Assembly (NCBI GenBank): GCA_024275075.1
Contig: JAJRZU010000076.1
Coordinates: 1-43,890 of the forward strand
DNA length: 43,890 nt
Reading direction: 5' to 3'
Source: Deltaproteobacteria bacterium
GTDB taxonomy: Bacteria; Desulfobacterota; JAJRXV01
This document shows positions 36,004 through 43,890 of the stretch, in pieces. Every line of letters starts with the position of its first letter. The stretch's first letter is position 1. The notes beneath the pieces are model-generated. The model had not been told where the DNA came from. It worked only from the letters and a program-made list of their open reading frames with translations, and searched no databases. The translations under genes were made by a program, and so were the position numbers.

Positions 36004-37353
36004 TCAGATACCCGCTAATTTTCGTAAATACTTCGGTATGTCTCCCGCTTCCCGCGGCCCGACGGCAACTTCCCACTCGGAGCCTAACTCCTCCTGGAAC
36101 TCACCGGAGAGCTGGGCGACATAACCTGGTATGATGATGTTCTTGTGCCCCAATTTATCAGAGATACCGGACTTGAGCACGAATGGCGCCATAGCGTCGG
36201 CGACAAACTTACCGGCTGACCATGCCGTCAGAACGGACATGCCCTCGGTATCCATGATAAGGAGCCATGCCGGTACTCTGCTCGCCTCTATCTCCGCGGA
36301 GACGATGAAGTATGTAAGCGCGAAGTTTGTCGTTATGAGCAGTGGAGAATTCGCGTCCGGGTTGTTGAACTCATAGACGCCCTGATCCATGACCATCGGT
36401 CTTTGCGGATCGGTGTAGATGTTCATCCTGTTGACTGTAAGAGCCAGAACGCTTGGCGGATCGATCTCAGAGACGACAACGATACCGGCGTATTTGTTTA
36501 TCAGGCCGGCGGCCAAAGTGGTCTCGAACAGTTTATCGTCTGTCATGTCACACGCGAACGATATTGTCGGGAAGCCAAGCGGCCGGAACTTCTTCTTGAG
36601 CGCCGCGCGGCGTATTATTATCTGGTTCTTTATCGTATCTTTGTATGAGGCTTCGTCAGCGTCAATTACAATATCCTTGATGCCGGCGGCTGTCATCTTC
36701 TGCGTGATCTCTATAACATCGTCTATCGAGCCCTTTATCGCTACTGGGACTTTGCTCTCCTTCGCGATCGCCGCGAAAGCATCCGCAGTGTCCTTCGTCG
36801 CGCCACAGATCAATGGCTTCTTATCGGCGCAGACAGATACGGCTTCCTTGATCACATCAGCGCTGTCTGAGATGAGGATCAGGCCGTCAGAAGTCATCCC
36901 TGATACTTTTTCGACAAGCGCTTTGAACTTCGCCGCGTCACCGCTTTTGCATCGCAGTGCGGCAAGGTGCGCCTTAAGTATCAGCCCGACCCGCTCGTAT
37001 GTATTGTTGTTGAGCTGATCGATTTTGCCTTTTATTTCGTCGTCGCTCATGCTGTCCTCGATAAGGATAGCGATTGCTGTCGGGTTGACGAAAGTCTTTT
37101 CGTGGCGGTACAAGACGAGCTCCTCACCGACTTTTATTGAATTGTCGCCTGTACCGATGACAACACCGCGTATAGGCGGCGCCGAAGCCTCACTCAGCTG
37201 TTCCTTCGCCTCATCAGAGACGTAAGGGCATGAAGCCAGTTCCGCCTTACCGGCGGCCAGCTTCATAGCGAACGCCAGACAAGTCGGTTCGCCACATTCC
37301 TTGCAATTAGTTTTGGGTAGTAGTTTGAATATCTGGATACCAGTCAATGCCAT
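36004..37353 (-). CDS. acsC: Corrinoid iron-sulfur protein large (gamma) subunit
   Basis: The 449-residue AcsC/CdhE begins with its 4Fe-4S domain (CKECGEPTC...SCPY at about residues 17-42), followed by a TIM-barrel (VIGTGDNSIKVGEELVLYRHEK) and a C-terminal corrinoid-binding region (AWSAGKFVADAMAPFV). It carries the methyl group from methyl-H4folate on cobalt to the A cluster of AcsB. Standard bacterial length and no missing landmark. It follows acsB after 80 bases that contain a strong hairpin and touches the HdrA-like gene downstream. Confidence 0.95.
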   Translation of the reverse strand: MALTGIQIFKLLPKTNCKECGEPTCLAFAMKLAAGKAELASCPYVSDEAKEQLSEASAPPIRGVVIGTGDNSIKVGEELVLYRHEKTFVNPTAIAILIEDSMSDDEIKGKIDQLNNNTYERVGLILKAHLAALRCKSGDAAKFKALVEKVSGMTSDGLILISDSADVIKEAVSVCADKKPLICGATKDTADAFAAIAKESKVPVAIKGSIDDVIEITQKMTAAGIKDIVIDADEASYKDTIKNQIIIRRAALKKKFRPLGFPTISFACDMTDDKLFETTLAAGLINKYAGIVVVSEIDPPSVLALTVNRMNIYTDPQRPMVMDQGVYEFNNPDANSPLLITTNFALTYFIVSAEIEASRVPAWLLIMDTEGMSVLTAWSAGKFVADAMAPFVLKSGISDKLGHKNIIIPGYVAQLSGEFQEELGSEWEVAVGPREAGDIPKYLRKLAGI

Positions 37354-37392
37354 GATATATAAACCCCTTTCAATATGAATATTACAATCAAA

Positions 37393-37422
37393 GCCAGGAG
37401 CGGCGTTATAACCGCTACTGGC
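37393..37422 (-). promoter_or_regulatory. Intercistronic hairpin between acsB and acsC
   Basis: On the transcript GCCAG-t-AGCGG pairs with CCGCT-c-CTGGC around TTATAACG: ten pairs with one mismatch. The sequence after it (TTTGATTGTAATATT) is only weakly T-rich, so partial termination or mRNA processing/stabilisation is more likely than full termination. acsC has its own ribosome-binding site (AAAGGGG) further on. Confidence 0.5.
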
Positions 37423-37433
37423 CGTTTTACTTT

Positions 37434-39638
37434 TTATAACATCGGATCCATTGTCAATGCCGGATGATTCATCTTAGTCATGAATTCCATTACTTCCTCT
37501 TCGGTCGTGCAGTTCTCTTCGGTCGCGATCATGTTATAAAAATCACCCAGACCGTCTTCTTGGGCACGCTTGATGATGAAGTCTTTAAAGAACTCCTTGA
37601 GATGCTTAGGCATCCAGGCAAGTCTTGGTAGCCCGCCGTCAGCGGAGATGAACTTCTTACTGACGATATACAGCTTGCTTATCCCGACAAAACCCGGGGT
37701 CTGCTGTCCGCCACCGACGGAACCGGCAAGCGTTGAGAACTGCATACCGCACGGCGTCATGCCCGTAAAGTCCCTATCGACCACCATTATACCGTTCGCC
37801 ATCGGCAACAGCACCGCTATCGCCTCGAAGCAACCGCACGATGTCATCGGGTCTTCCATCATGGAATAAGCGTTAAATTTTTCAATAGCGTTGTTAGAGG
37901 CGCCACAGATAAACTTGTTGATGCCGTCCCACTGACCTTTTACAGGGTCGATTGTAGAGCCTTTTTCCAACGGCTGGTTCGGGCCTGTCGGGTTGATCTC
38001 AAAGGCAGCCTTGCCGTCGAGCCAGTTGTAGGCGCCGCAAAGACCAGACCGCTCAGGAGAGATAACGCATACATGGTTTGGGGCGAATGACTGACAAAGC
38101 GTACATGAGTAGTATAGATCCACCGCCTCGTCAGTAAGGCCTTTAAGTCTCGCGTCCCTCTCGGCGTACTTGTTACGTGCAAGCTCTAACAGCTCATTTA
38201 CTTTCGCCTCTTCGGTATATATTTTCACCTGTACTTTGTCTAAGATGTTATTGAACTCAGAATGGAATTTAGCGTGGATTATCGCGCCGAAATGCTCTAA
38301 CGTAAGGCCTGATTCCTTCGCTTTTTTCGACACTCTAATCCATACGATGTCACGCTGACCGATATGAAGCACTCCTTCCGCGCCATTTAAGAGGTGGTGT
38401 ATCTGCCGCTCTAAAATCGGTTCGAAGTCAGACTGCATCTTCCTGCCGGACACTTCCACCATGACAGCGAGCGGCTGCCTTGAACCGGTCTCCATGTCAG
38501 CCAGATCAGGCCCTATGACTTCACACAGCCCGTCTTTTACTTCATCGGATTCCTTCATCGTAACGAGCTCGAAACCGACAGCCTTCGGCCCGGCAAACTC
38601 GACGTGCATCTGCTCTTTTTTGATCCTCTCACCTTCGAACGCGGGACCGTAAGATACCGGTACGGGTACTTTGGTTATCTGGATCTTAAGGCCTCTCACC
38701 TCGATAGCCTTCTCCACCATCTCGTCATATTTTACATTCGAGACGACATGCTCGTAGGTGCAGACGCCTGTCGGTAATATCTGCGGGATATCCGAATCGG
38801 CGATCGTCGGGAAGCCGTAGTTTATAACACCGGCCGCCGCCGCGTATTGTTCATCGGTAACTTCCCCGAGCGCCAGAACAAAAGCGAATATCCTGTTTTT
38901 GTTGTATCTTAGTATCCTCTTGTAGTCGCCGGGCTCAACGCCGCCGAAAGCGAGCGCGGCGCGCGTAGCGAATCCCATAGCGTGTATAGCGGCCGAGGTG
39001 TCGTATCCGAAAGGAACCAGCCTTGTGTTCCAGCCGAGCTGAACGCCCTCTTCCCTGAGCTGCTCGGACATCGTCTTGCCATGGTTGTCACTCGCGAGGA
39101 AGACATACAGGTTCTTCTCCTGAAGCTCCTTGGCAAGCTTTACGGCAATCTCGTTCGTCGGTGCGGCGCCGACAATCGCGGCGAACCCGGGTGCGGAACC
39201 GTCAACGAACTCAACGCCCCTTTTTCTAAGGATAACGTCATCCGCGGCGCCAAGCCAGAGCTGATCGTCAGTACTGTCCTCGGCCACGAGGTATGGTAGC
39301 GGGTCTTCAAGATATTTTAGCGCCTCTTCCATGTCATACGCCCAGAGCGTCGCCATACCGGCATCCAGACCGGCCCCGAGATATGGGAGCCACAAATCAG
39401 AAGACGGTTCTGGTGGCAGCAGTTCTCTGCACTTCGCAATGATCTTCGGCATATCCTCTAATTTAGAAATCTTTTCACCAAGTATACCATAGATCACAGG
39501 GAGGTAGTAACCGGTGTTAGGCAGTTCAACCGTTTTGCCGGCGCCAAACTTCTCAATAGCTTCATTGATCTTCTTCTCAACCCTGTTTACCACTAAATGC
39601 GCGCCCCGAATGGCGCCTGCTAAAATAATCTTAGACAT
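37434..39638 (-). CDS. acsB: Acetyl-CoA synthase catalytic subunit (CODH/ACS)
   Basis: At 734 residues this is the full-length bacterial AcsB form with the N-terminal domain that binds CODH, not the short archaeal CdhC. The A-cluster cysteines are all visible: CTLC...HVC...SGLCGAYNW (about 508-534) for the 4Fe-4S, and SCGCFEA (about residue 600) for the nickel sites. It joins CO, a methyl group from AcsC/AcsD and CoA to acetyl-CoA, or the reverse. An AGGAGG ribosome-binding site precedes the ATG, and the gap to cooS is only 12 bases. Confidence 0.98.
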   Translation of the reverse strand: MSKIILAGAIRGAHLVVNRVEKKINEAIEKFGAGKTVELPNTGYYLPVIYGILGEKISKLEDMPKIIAKCRELLPPEPSSDLWLPYLGAGLDAGMATLWAYDMEEALKYLEDPLPYLVAEDSTDDQLWLGAADDVILRKRGVEFVDGSAPGFAAIVGAAPTNEIAVKLAKELQEKNLYVFLASDNHGKTMSEQLREEGVQLGWNTRLVPFGYDTSAAIHAMGFATRAALAFGGVEPGDYKRILRYNKNRIFAFVLALGEVTDEQYAAAAGVINYGFPTIADSDIPQILPTGVCTYEHVVSNVKYDEMVEKAIEVRGLKIQITKVPVPVSYGPAFEGERIKKEQMHVEFAGPKAVGFELVTMKESDEVKDGLCEVIGPDLADMETGSRQPLAVMVEVSGRKMQSDFEPILERQIHHLLNGAEGVLHIGQRDIVWIRVSKKAKESGLTLEHFGAIIHAKFHSEFNNILDKVQVKIYTEEAKVNELLELARNKYAERDARLKGLTDEAVDLYYSCTLCQSFAPNHVCVISPERSGLCGAYNWLDGKAAFEINPTGPNQPLEKGSTIDPVKGQWDGINKFICGASNNAIEKFNAYSMMEDPMTSCGCFEAIAVLLPMANGIMVVDRDFTGMTPCGMQFSTLAGSVGGGQQTPGFVGISKLYIVSKKFISADGGLPRLAWMPKHLKEFFKDFIIKRAQEDGLGDFYNMIATEENCTTEEEVMEFMTKMNHPALTMDPML

Positions 39639-39650
39639 TCATAGACCTCC

Positions 39651-41582
39651 TTAAGCCTCAAGCTCTCTTCTTTTTTCCATATCATACAAGACCCGCTCTT
39701 GCGCCTTATCAATACCAAGAAGCTTTCTCTTCTCATCTATATGTTTAAGGCATAGTTCGGCTATCTTTATTGGGTCTTCCTCAAAAGCGAATTTCCCGCC
39801 TACAAGATCCGCATACTTATTGAATACCATGTCTGACATCTCTTTGCTGCCTGTCACAGGGAAAGCCACCCCGAAGATCGTGAGCAGGCCGGACGCGATA
39901 GTGTAGTGCCCGATCGAGATCGCTTTTTCGCTCATCCAGCCCGGCGCGACACCGACAACGGGCAGGTCGGATATATCATCACCGAGTCCGCCCTCTTCCA
40001 CCATGTGCGTACAAGCGATGAGTATCCTTGAGTTATCGACACAGGAGCCGGCATGAAGAACCGGTGGTATACCGACCGTCTCGCATATCTCCCTCAGCCC
40101 CGGCCCCGCGAGATCCTTCGCCTCTGGCACCAGCAGTCCGGCTTTCGCGTTCGTTATGCCGCTACAACCGGTTACGACGATCAATACATCGTTCTTGATA
40201 AGCTCTTTGGCGAGCGCGACGTGTACGTCGTCAGTAGCGACTTTCGGGTTGTTGCAGCCAACGATACCGACTACCCCCCTTATGCGCCCGGAGATGATAG
40301 CATCGTTCAGCGGCCTGTAAGAGCCCCTGTAAGTACCACCTAACATGTATGTGATAGTCTCGTCAGTGAAACCGACTACCATGTCCTGCGTCTTAATATG
40401 CGGGATGTTGACTTTGCCACGGTTAGGGTAATTATCTATAGCCATCTTGATGATCTCTTTTGCCGATTCCACCGCATTATGCTCATCAAACTCCATGTAC
40501 GTGGCGCCGGTTATCTTCGCCTTTCTGTTCGTCGTAATGATCTTCGAATGATAACACTCGGCTACCTTTGGCAGTGAGCTCATGATGCACTGTACATCGA
40601 CGATCATCGCCTCGACGGCGCCGGTAAGAACCGCGAGCTCCTGCTGGAGGAAGTTACCTGCCGATGGAATGCCGTGGCGCATGAGCACCTCGTTTGCCGT
40701 ACAGCATATACCAGACAGATTAACGCCCTTTGCTCCCTTTGATTCCGCGTACTTTATTATTTCAGGGTCCATGGAGACAACCGCAATCATCTCAGACAGT
40801 GTCGGTTCGTGACCATGAACAACGATATTTACGTAATCCTCTTTCAATACGCCCAGGTTCACCTTACCTCGTATCGGTGTCGGTGTACCAAAGAGTATGT
40901 CCTGTATATCAGAAGAGATCATCGAACCGCCCCAGCCGTTGGCGAGTGCGCACCTGAAACCCTGCATCACAAGGTTATCTATGTCCTGATCCATCCCGAT
41001 ATTCGTCCGGTTCATCAATTCGACGACTTCCCTGTCGATGCCCCGTTGCGCAATACCTAATTTTCTCCAGAGCTCCTGTCTCTTTTTAGGCGCTTTCTTA
41101 ATGTATGCGAGCTCACCGGTCTGCTGAGAGAACATGTTTATGCATGCGTTCGCAACGTCGATGCCGATCTCGTTTTTTTCGCGCCCTTCGGTTTTAATAT
41201 CGAGCCAGCCAGCCACTTTGTGCAGCTTCTTGACGTCCTTGACCTCATATCCGGGCGCTTCACCTTTCGCCGCGGCTAAAAGAGTGAATGCCATATCCCG
41301 TCCATGATCACCGTGACATGAAGTGCCCGCCGCAATCATTCTCATAAGATTTCGCGCGGCGATCACGCCCAAGCTCGCTCCGCAGACACCGTGTTTCTCT
41401 TCGGCATCCTTACCGGCAAGCCTGCAAGGCCCCATCATACAGTTTTTGCAACATTGCCCCACGGCGCCGATCGGACAGGGCTTCATCTTTGCCGCTCTGT
41501 CAAAGACTATTTCCACGCCTTCCTCAGCCGCCTTCTTGATCATCTCACATGACGCTTCGTCGATGTTAATATTCTCATCCAT
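39651..41582 (-). CDS. cooS: Ni-Fe-S carbon monoxide dehydrogenase catalytic subunit
   Basis: The 643-residue CooS/AcsA has the N-terminal B/D-cluster cysteines (CPIGAVGQCCKNCMMGPCRL, then HGVCGA). The C-cluster ligands appear in order: HGHEP, GICCTA, DVQCIM, VGCNNP, VTGCSG, AGSCVDN. It interconverts CO2 and CO and delivers CO through the internal tunnel to AcsB, encoded immediately downstream. Operon position and length match the CODH/ACS form rather than a stand-alone respiratory CooS. AAGGAGG lies before the start. No CooC maturation gene is in the window. Confidence 0.98.
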   Translation of the reverse strand: MDENINIDEASCEMIKKAAEEGVEIVFDRAAKMKPCPIGAVGQCCKNCMMGPCRLAGKDAEEKHGVCGASLGVIAARNLMRMIAAGTSCHGDHGRDMAFTLLAAAKGEAPGYEVKDVKKLHKVAGWLDIKTEGREKNEIGIDVANACINMFSQQTGELAYIKKAPKKRQELWRKLGIAQRGIDREVVELMNRTNIGMDQDIDNLVMQGFRCALANGWGGSMISSDIQDILFGTPTPIRGKVNLGVLKEDYVNIVVHGHEPTLSEMIAVVSMDPEIIKYAESKGAKGVNLSGICCTANEVLMRHGIPSAGNFLQQELAVLTGAVEAMIVDVQCIMSSLPKVAECYHSKIITTNRKAKITGATYMEFDEHNAVESAKEIIKMAIDNYPNRGKVNIPHIKTQDMVVGFTDETITYMLGGTYRGSYRPLNDAIISGRIRGVVGIVGCNNPKVATDDVHVALAKELIKNDVLIVVTGCSGITNAKAGLLVPEAKDLAGPGLREICETVGIPPVLHAGSCVDNSRILIACTHMVEEGGLGDDISDLPVVGVAPGWMSEKAISIGHYTIASGLLTIFGVAFPVTGSKEMSDMVFNKYADLVGGKFAFEEDPIKIAELCLKHIDEKRKLLGIDKAQERVLYDMEKRRELEA

Positions 41583-41636
41583 TACATAACCTCCTTAACT
41601 TAGGTACTGCTCTAATAGGTACTACTAACATAAGCG

Positions 41637-42578
41637 CTAAAACATATCGTTGATTATTTTCTTTATCACATCCACAGACTTCGGGTGGCGCATGACAAGT
41701 ATATCCGCGCCCGCCATCAGTAAATCCATAGCGGTGACAGTCTCCCACAAAAGCCCCCTTTTGGTTATATCACCATAAGTCGGCTCCTCGTCCAGGGGTA
41801 TCTTCGATTCGCGCGCTTTCCATGCTTCCTTACCCATGTCGCAGATAATCGGCATCTGCATCTTGGCGTCGTTTTGCGACAGCGCCGCTAACCGGTCGCG
41901 CTCCATAACCGAATATGAATACTCGATACCATAGCCCAAGGCGCCGGTAGACGGGTCGATCACTATCTTGTCTGGCGGCACACCCAGATTCTCGAGCAGG
42001 ATGTTCAACTGTTTCGCCATATTGACGTCGATCGGTGTCTGCGCCGCTATACAGTGCTTGAACGCGATCGCCGCCGCACCGATCTGGCGGTAGTTCTCCT
42101 CGACAACGGGGCCTAAGAGCAGGTTCTTGCCTTCACACACCTCGGCGACTTTCTTTAGTACGGCGACGTCCTTCTCAACGTTACCTGAACCGTAGACGAC
42201 AAGCGGGACAGATATCGCTTGTGCGATACTTTTCGCCAGCTGTGCCGCCGCGTCAGGCGACGTATCCTTCGTATTGGGGTCGGTCGAAGAGAGTTGCAGG
42301 CATATAATCTGCGCACCGTACTCATTGACATTCTTTAGCGCCCATTTAACCGGGTCGTCAATGACATCGGCAAATGGTTCCATGACCGCCTCCGCCCAGT
42401 TCTCTGGCCTCTCGTCATATACTTCCATCGCGATCTTCGGTCTGTTTGGGAATTCACCTTCGAAACCACAAAGTGTCATAGCGTTTTGGCCACCGATCGT
42501 TACGGCTTTATCACCCTCACCGATTATGACTTCTCTGATCGCTCCAGAATACGTTTCCTTTGGAATATCAAAAGCCAT
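41637..42578 (-). CDS. acsD: Corrinoid iron-sulfur protein small (delta) subunit
   Basis: The 313-residue AcsD/CdhD is a TIM-barrel protein, with the segment DPSTGALGYGIEYSYSVMERDRLAAL near the middle of the C-terminal half and KRGLLWETVTAMDLLMAGADILVMRHPKSV at the end. It pairs with AcsC to hold the corrinoid that accepts methyl groups. It is preceded by AAGGAG and lies between folD and cooS. The methyltransferase AcsE is not encoded in this window. Confidence 0.95.
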   Translation of the reverse strand: MAFDIPKETYSGAIREVIIGEGDKAVTIGGQNAMTLCGFEGEFPNRPKIAMEVYDERPENWAEAVMEPFADVIDDPVKWALKNVNEYGAQIICLQLSSTDPNTKDTSPDAAAQLAKSIAQAISVPLVVYGSGNVEKDVAVLKKVAEVCEGKNLLLGPVVEENYRQIGAAAIAFKHCIAAQTPIDVNMAKQLNILLENLGVPPDKIVIDPSTGALGYGIEYSYSVMERDRLAALSQNDAKMQMPIICDMGKEAWKARESKIPLDEEPTYGDITKRGLLWETVTAMDLLMAGADILVMRHPKSVDVIKKIINDMF

Positions 42579-42656
42579 TTAAAAGCTCCTTTCATGGTCT
42601 TATATTTAATTATTCAATATATAAAATATACGGCGCCTGTTAAAAAAAATTGCCTC

Positions 42657-43508
42657 TTAGCGCCCTTGAGCCTGCTTCGCCGCGATAATGGTGTTCTTTA
42701 AGAGCATCGTTATCGTCATCGGGCCTACGCCGCCGGGTACCGGTGTTATATATGACGCGACCTTTGATGCGGACTCGAAATGCACGTCACCGACCAATCC
42801 CTTCTCCGTTCGGTTTATACCGACATCAAGCACTACCGCGCCCTCTTTTATCATATCACCCGTTATCATCTCCGGCCTGCCGACCGCCGCAACGAGTATG
42901 TCCGCTCTCTTGATATGACCAGCCAGATCCTTTGTCCTTGAATGACAGATCGTAACAGTAGCGTGCCGTTGTAAAAGCATCATCGCGATGGGTTTGCCGA
43001 CAATATTGCTCCTGCCGACCACTACGGCCTCCTTACCCTTCACATCGATACCGTACCGCTCTAAAAAAACCATACAGCCATGAGGCGTACACGGTAAGAG
43101 AGTACCCTCACCGATCATGAGCTTACCGACGTTTATCGGGTGGAACCCATCGACGTCCTTTGAGGGTAATATCGCGTTCAATACTTTTGATTCGTCAATG
43201 TGCTCTGGTATCGGCAACTGCACTAATATGCCGTGGATTTTGTCGCTGTTGTTCAGCTTATCGATGAGACTCAGCAGTTCATCCTCTGTTACGTTTGCAG
43301 CCAGTTCATATTTCTCGGAATACAGACCGACCTTTTCGCACGCTTTTACTTTGTTCCTGACATAGACCTGCGACGCTGGGTTCTCGCCGACTATTATGAC
43401 CGACAGGCCGGGTCTTTGCATTCCCTTGCCCACCATCTCATCGACTTCGACCTTCATCTCTTCTCTGATATCAGCAGAAGTTTTTTTACCATCGATTCTT
43501 TCCGCCAT
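42657..43508 (-). CDS. folD: Methylene-tetrahydrofolate dehydrogenase/cyclohydrolase FolD
   Basis: ATG 43508 (MAERIDGKK) was chosen because GAGGTG lies 6 bases before it; ATG codons five codons further upstream overlap that site. The 283-residue protein has the FolD motifs VGENPASQVYVRNK with catalytic Lys, the QLPIPEHIDE segment, VVGRSNIVGKPIAMMLL and TPVPGGVGPMT. It performs two steps of the methyl branch on tetrahydrofolate. It is the first gene of the CODH/ACS operon here, 78 bases before acsD, with a likely promoter ~160 bases upstream. Confidence 0.97.
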   Translation of the reverse strand: MAERIDGKKTSADIREEMKVEVDEMVGKGMQRPGLSVIIVGENPASQVYVRNKVKACEKVGLYSEKYELAANVTEDELLSLIDKLNNSDKIHGILVQLPIPEHIDESKVLNAILPSKDVDGFHPINVGKLMIGEGTLLPCTPHGCMVFLERYGIDVKGKEAVVVGRSNIVGKPIAMMLLQRHATVTICHSRTKDLAGHIKRADILVAAVGRPEMITGDMIKEGAVVLDVGINRTEKGLVGDVHFESASKVASYITPVPGGVGPMTITMLLKNTIIAAKQAQGR

Positions 43509-43665
43509 AAAACACCTCATCATTTATTTTTATAATATAATATTAAAAAGCCATTTTATAATACTGGCACGTATACCTAACCCGTTGATATTACCATTCA
43601 AACCGCCTACCTCGGGTCATAGTAAAAAGCTAAAAAATATAATAGCGTTTTATTTATATCCGCTA

Positions 43666-43694
43666 AATTTACAAAATTCCAGAATAAATGTCAA
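43666..43694 (-). promoter_or_regulatory. Likely sigma-70 promoter of the folD-CODH/ACS operon
   Basis: On the minus strand a perfect TTGACA (43689-43694), a 17-base spacer and TAAATT (43666-43671, 4 of 6). The region between it and folD is AT-rich without further clear boxes. It stands ~75 bases after the stop of the preceding minus-strand gene, so the operon probably starts here. Confidence 0.5.
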
Positions 43695-43767
43695 GACAAA
43701 TAAAAAGGGAAGTTAATTTTTTTATCAAGCGCCATATATAAACATAATTATTTCAATCCGGTACTGG

Positions 43768-43890
43768 TTAGTTTATCTCAAGATAGCATTCGATGAGCCG
43801 CTGGAAGGCGATCTTGTTCACTACGTCGCCTTTTATTATCATGTACATGTCGTACAGGTCCTGCGACGAGAATGGTGCGGAAAAGTAGTC
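43768..43890 (-). CDS. C-terminal fragment of an unidentified protein (5' end beyond window)
   Basis: The frame is open from the right edge to TAA at 43768-43770 and gives the last 40 residues of a protein encoded on the minus strand. They look helical, with KGDVVNKIAFQRLIECYLEIN at the end of the chain. Codon use is like the neighbouring genes. No family can be named from so short a piece. It is the gene upstream of the folD operon. Confidence 0.6.
   Translation of the reverse strand, partial: DYFSAPFSSQDLYDMYMIIKGDVVNKIAFQRLIECYLEIN

Overview
The window comes from an anaerobic, Gram-negative, flagellated bacterium that carries the Wood-Ljungdahl pathway. The direct evidence is a CO dehydrogenase/acetyl-CoA synthase operon (folD-acsD-cooS-acsB-acsC-HdrA-like), multihaem c-type cytochromes with signal peptides, an LPS heptose gene (rfaE2) and a hook-assembly operon (fliK-flgD-flgE). 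MopE-type calcium-binding repeats, doubled-CXXCH cytochromes and CODH/ACS together fit an environmental lineage such as Brocadiales-like Planctomycetota, Nitrospirota or a Desulfobacterota relative. The sequence alone does not settle the phylum.

Layout. Positions 1-932 (-) hold the start of a lipoprotein with four MopE-like repeats leading into a beta-helix. Positions 1339-3090 (+) encode a SurA_N-like periplasmic protein, QueD and FolE2 (pterin/queuosine precursors). Positions 3346-14518 (+) form a long redox block: a membrane-anchored GltD-like oxidoreductase, a 15-haem cytochrome, two thioredoxin-fold/TPR proteins with degenerate active sites, a 5-haem cytochrome, a 46-residue probable selenoprotein with an in-frame UGA, a membrane polyferredoxin, a histidine kinase with a periplasmic haem motif and an NtrC-type regulator. 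der, a CPA2 antiporter with CBS domains and a large hybrid kinase interrupted by one in-frame TAA follow (14515-22403).

Positions 22457-25369 (-) hold a NirB/rubredoxin-reductase-like flavoprotein and a compact candidate RiPP locus: a 65-residue Cys protein, an overlapping radical SAM/SPASM enzyme and a 20-residue Cys-rich peptide with a very strong ribosome-binding site. rfaE2 and a HAD phosphatase (+) converge on flgE-flgD-fliK (-), which has a textbook sigma-54 promoter. motE (-) has its own promoter. Positions 32190-43508 (-) are the CODH/ACS operon. The start of the window's last gene lies beyond the right edge.

The most notable points are (1) the UGA-containing UxxC mini-protein between a thioredoxin-like protein and a polyferredoxin, with a SECIS-like hairpin at the expected distance; (2) the radical SAM/20-residue peptide locus; (3) a three-copy intergenic repeat of about 130-146 bp whose stem shows a compensatory base change; and (4) the whole cytochrome/thioredoxin-like/polyferredoxin cluster with its own haem-sensing two-component pair. 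No tRNA, rRNA, CRISPR array or intact transposase was seen.
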